Positions 13,837 through 15,910 of a DNA stretch of 15,910 nucleotides are shown here, piece after piece. This DNA comes from Deltaproteobacteria bacterium (GTDB lineage: Bacteria; Desulfobacterota; Binatia; UBA9968), in contig JACPFE010000277.1 of assembly GCA_016183145.1 (NCBI GenBank), positions 1 through 15,910 of the forward strand. Direction: 5' to 3'. Numbering within the stretch: position 1 is the first letter of the stretch; each line of letters starts with the position of its first letter. Both the position numbers and the translations under genes were made by a program. The notes under the pieces were generated by a model. The model worked only from the letters and a program-made list of their open reading frames with translations. It had not been told where the DNA came from and did not search any database.

Positions 13837-15327
13837 ATGACGGCCCTGGAGGCGAGAAAATTAACCGAAGACGAAATCAAGTCCGGCAAAACACCGAAAT
13901 ACACCGACCTGCGCGATTGGCTTGAGATCGTCGACAGCTTTGGCGAGTTAAAGAAAGTCGACGGCGTCGATTGGAATTTGGAAATGGGCACCCTCGCGGA
14001 GATCTTATCCCGCGAGTCCAAGAGCGGCGTCGTTCCGGCGGTTCTTTTTGACAATGTACCCGGCTACCCGAAAGGCTACCGAACCCTGTTCGCACAGAAC
14101 GCTTCCTTCAAACGGATGGCGTTGAATTTGGGTCTGCCGATGGAGCTTTCCAACCTGGACTTGGTGCGCGCCTTCCGCCAGAAGCTTGTTACCCACGAGC
14201 CGATCAAGCATAAGGTCGTCAGCAAAGGTCCGGTTCTTGAGAACGTGGACTCCGGCGACAAGGTCGATTTGCTCAAGTTCCCCGTGCCTTTCATGCATGA
14301 GCTCGACGGCGGCCGGTTTATCGGCACCGCTTGCCTGGTGACCACCCGCGATCCGGATGAGGGCTGGGTGAATTTCGGCGCTTACCGAGGCATGGTCCAC
14401 GACAAAAACAGCATGGGCCTCTATATTTCGCCGGGCAAGCACGGCAGCATCCAGCGGGCGAAGTATTTCGAGCGCGGCAAACCCTGCCCGGTCGTCATCT
14501 CCGTCGGACAAGATCCGGTGCTGTTCATGGTCTCGGGCAATGAGATCGACTATGGCGTATCGGAGTTCGACTACGCCGGTGGTCTGAAGGGCGGGCCCGT
14601 CGAGGTCATCGAAGGCAAATCCACCGGCCTGCCGTTCGCGGCCAACGCGGAAATCGTCATCGAAGGCTGGATGGATCCAACCGACCGAAAGACCGAAGGA
14701 CCCTTCGGCGAGTGGACCGGCTACTACGCCAGCTCGAGCCGGCCGGAACCGGTGGTCCGCGTCGAAAACATTTACTACCGAAACGATCCGATTCTTTGCT
14801 GCGCCCGCCCGGGCCGCCCGCCGTCGGACTATTCCATCGCCAAGTGCATGGTGAAGGCGGCGCTGATTTGGGAGCAGGTCGAGAAGGCCGGCGTTCCCGA
14901 TGTCAAAGGCGTGTGGTGCCACGAGGCTGGTGGCGGCCGCTTGTTCAACATCATTTCGATCAAGCAGCGCTATCCGGGCCACGCGCGCCAGGCGATGCTC
15001 GCCGCGTCGCAAGTCCATGCCGGAGCGTACCTTGGCCGCTACGTGATCGTTGTTGACGAGGATATTGACCCGACCAACACCTTCGACGTGCTCTGGGCCT
15101 TGGCCAGCCGCTCTGATCCGGTGGAATCGATTGAAATCCTGCGCCGCTGCTGGAGCGGCCCCCTCGACCCGCGCATCCAGCCGGGCAAGAAGGGCTTCAA
15201 CTCCCGCGCGGTGATCGACGCCTGCCGCCCGTTTGAATGGATGAAGGACTTCCCGCCGGTGGCCGAGTCGTCGCCCGAACTGCGCGACAAGATCCGGGCG
15301 AAGTGGCGGAAGGTTATCGAAAGCTGA
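13837..15327 (+). CDS. UbiD-family (prenylated-FMN) decarboxylase
   Basis: This gene encodes 496 residues from ATG 13837, chosen because AGGAG lies eight bases ahead, whereas an in-frame TTG at 13831 would leave only two. The enzyme catalyses reversible decarboxylation of an unsaturated, aromatic or heteroaromatic acid using prenylated FMN, Mn and K. Expected residues are present: NFGAYR (Asn179, Arg184), HG in SPGKHGSIQ (His202), SEFDYAG (Glu243) and EGPFGEWTGYY (Glu287 and Glu292, the Glu-Arg-Glu network). PGRPPSD and KQRYPGHARQAM are further family signatures. Housekeeping UbiD is possible, but the setting at the end of an importer operon favours a catabolic decarboxylase. No ubiX (prenyltransferase) is in the window, so the cofactor must come from elsewhere. 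It ends 28 bases before a strong terminator. Confidence 0.93.
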   Translation: MTALEARKLTEDEIKSGKTPKYTDLRDWLEIVDSFGELKKVDGVDWNLEMGTLAEILSRESKSGVVPAVLFDNVPGYPKGYRTLFAQNASFKRMALNLGLPMELSNLDLVRAFRQKLVTHEPIKHKVVSKGPVLENVDSGDKVDLLKFPVPFMHELDGGRFIGTACLVTTRDPDEGWVNFGAYRGMVHDKNSMGLYISPGKHGSIQRAKYFERGKPCPVVISVGQDPVLFMVSGNEIDYGVSEFDYAGGLKGGPVEVIEGKSTGLPFAANAEIVIEGWMDPTDRKTEGPFGEWTGYYASSSRPEPVVRVENIYYRNDPILCCARPGRPPSDYSIAKCMVKAALIWEQVEKAGVPDVKGVWCHEAGGGRLFNIISIKQRYPGHARQAMLAASQVHAGAYLGRYVIVVDEDIDPTNTFDVLWALASRSDPVESIEILRRCWSGPLDPRIQPGKKGFNSRAVIDACRPFEWMKDFPPVAESSPELRDKIRAKWRKVIES

Positions 15328-15354
15328 GAAGCAATTCGCTTACGAGTCAGGGAG

Positions 15355-15389
15355 GGGGCGGCTGTGCCAAACAGCCGCCCCTTTTTTTT
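15355..15389 (+). terminator. Intrinsic terminator of the transporter/ubiD operon
   Basis: A perfect 11-base stem, GGGGCGGCTGT (15355-15365) and ACAGCCGCCCC (15371-15381), encloses a five-base loop and is followed by eight T residues (15382-15389). It closes the plus-strand operon and separates it from the substrate-binding-protein remnant. Confidence 0.93.
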
Positions 15390-15466
15390 CGTTTGACGAT
15401 TAACATGCGCGCCCCTATCACACGTTTCCCTCGACGGAATGAGCAGAGCACAACATACGGCGGCGC

Positions 15467-15796
15467 GCCTGGGGCGAGAAGAACCAGGAAGTGCTGGTGC
15501 GCATGGTGCGCGGCTTCGCCGCTTCCTATGAATTCATGAACGATCCCAAGAATCGCGCCGAGGTGACCGGCATCCTCAAGGAATCGCTGAAAGTCTCCGA
15601 CGAGATCGCCCGCCAGCTCTTTGCGCCGTATACGGAGCCCGACAAAAACGTCCTGCCCAAGCGGGGCGAATTGGACCTCAAAGCCTTCGATCGCGTGCTC
15701 AAGCTCATGGGCGAAGTCGGCGCGATCCCGACGCCGGTCGCGCCGGCGGAGCGCTTTATCGATCTGCGCTATTTAAAAACGGCGCGGATTCAGTAG
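15467..15796 (+). pseudogene. C-terminal remnant of an NMT1/TauA-like ABC substrate-binding protein
   Basis: About 109 residues read like the last third of a NitT/TauT-type periplasmic binding protein: WGEKNQEVLVRMVRGFAASY, then FMNDPKNRAEV, then ARQLFAPYTEP, then LKAFDRVLKLMGEVGAIP and the terminal ERFIDLRYLK. The similarity begins abruptly near 15467, and an in-frame TGA lies at 15440. Signal peptide and N-terminal lobes are absent, so the fragment cannot bind ligand. A GTG at 15491 could start translation, but no ribosome binding site supports it. It may be the decayed binding-protein partner of the NitT/TauT-type ATPase at the head of the operon, or a remnant of an unrelated copy. Identification is by pattern recognition and is fairly confident. 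Confidence 0.75.
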
Positions 15797-15849
15797 TTCC
15801 GTGGTTGCGGGGACATCCGTTGGGCGACTTTTCATAAACCCTGCTCTTG

Positions 15850-15910
15850 TTGACAGTCTTCAATCCGTAAGTAACAATTCGGTTTAATCTCGTGAGGAGG
15901 GGTTCAGTAT
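15850..15910 (+). promoter_or_regulatory. Sigma-70-like promoter and ribosome binding site for the next gene
   Basis: TTGACA (15850-15855), a 17-base spacer and AACAAT (15873-15878) form a good promoter. AGGAGGGG follows near 15895-15902, and the window ends in ...AT at 15909-15910, which would be an ATG if the next base is G. The gene itself is outside the window. Confidence 0.55.

Noticed and set aside
14005..15018. Long minus-strand ORF (337 codons) opposite ubiD
   Set aside because: It lies wholly antisense to ubiD, which carries all catalytic residues. No motif or ribosome binding site supports it.

Overview
The window looks like a chromosomal stretch of a moderately GC-rich (roughly 60%) uncultured bacterium. 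The gene set (molybdenum hydroxylase, cyclic amidohydrolase, AtzE/AtzG-type amidase, UbiD decarboxylase, NitT/TauT-type transport parts) and the many short palindromic repeats between genes are typical of soil or sediment lineages once filed under Deltaproteobacteria, such as Binatota, Tectomicrobia or Rokubacteria. This placement is inferred from style, not from any marker gene. No rRNA, tRNA, CRISPR array or transposase was seen.

Layout. (1) 1-600: two small, more AT-rich plus-strand genes of unknown function (a DUF7718-like protein and a DUF5647-like protein). (2) 681-836: a 156 bp inverted-repeat element. (3) 911-9304: a minus-strand catabolic cluster. In transcription order it holds a carbamylated-lysine cyclic amidohydrolase (allantoinase/dihydroorotase family), the FAD, 2Fe-2S and molybdopterin subunits of a xanthine dehydrogenase-family hydroxylase, an exported YVTN-type beta-propeller protein, a small AtzG-like protein, and an AtzE/GatA-like amidase. 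Nearly every gap in this cluster holds a palindromic repeat. (4) 9339-9858: a broken GntR/FCD regulator upstream of the amidohydrolase, with a nonsense codon, a frameshift and a repeat in place of most of its ligand-binding domain. (5) 9859-10051: a divergent control region with a promoter and a palindromic operator candidate. (6) 10052-15327: a plus-strand operon of a NitT/TauT-type ABC ATPase, a fused two-domain ABC permease, a second ABC ATPase of the PotA/FbpC type, and a UbiD-family decarboxylase, closed by a strong intrinsic terminator. (7) 15467-15796: the C-terminal remnant of an NMT1/TauA-like substrate-binding protein. The window ends with a promoter and ribosome binding site for a gene that starts at the right edge.

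How the genes may work together (inference). The minus-strand cluster has the logic of N-heterocycle breakdown. The molybdenum enzyme hydroxylates a ring carbon next to nitrogen, the cyclic amidohydrolase opens the resulting lactam or imide, and the AtzE-type amidase releases ammonia or finishes amide hydrolysis. The divergent operon would import the substrate and decarboxylate an (hetero)aromatic or unsaturated acid through prenylated-FMN chemistry. The substrate cannot be read from the sequence. No solute-binding protein gene is intact here, and the likely local regulator is a pseudogene.
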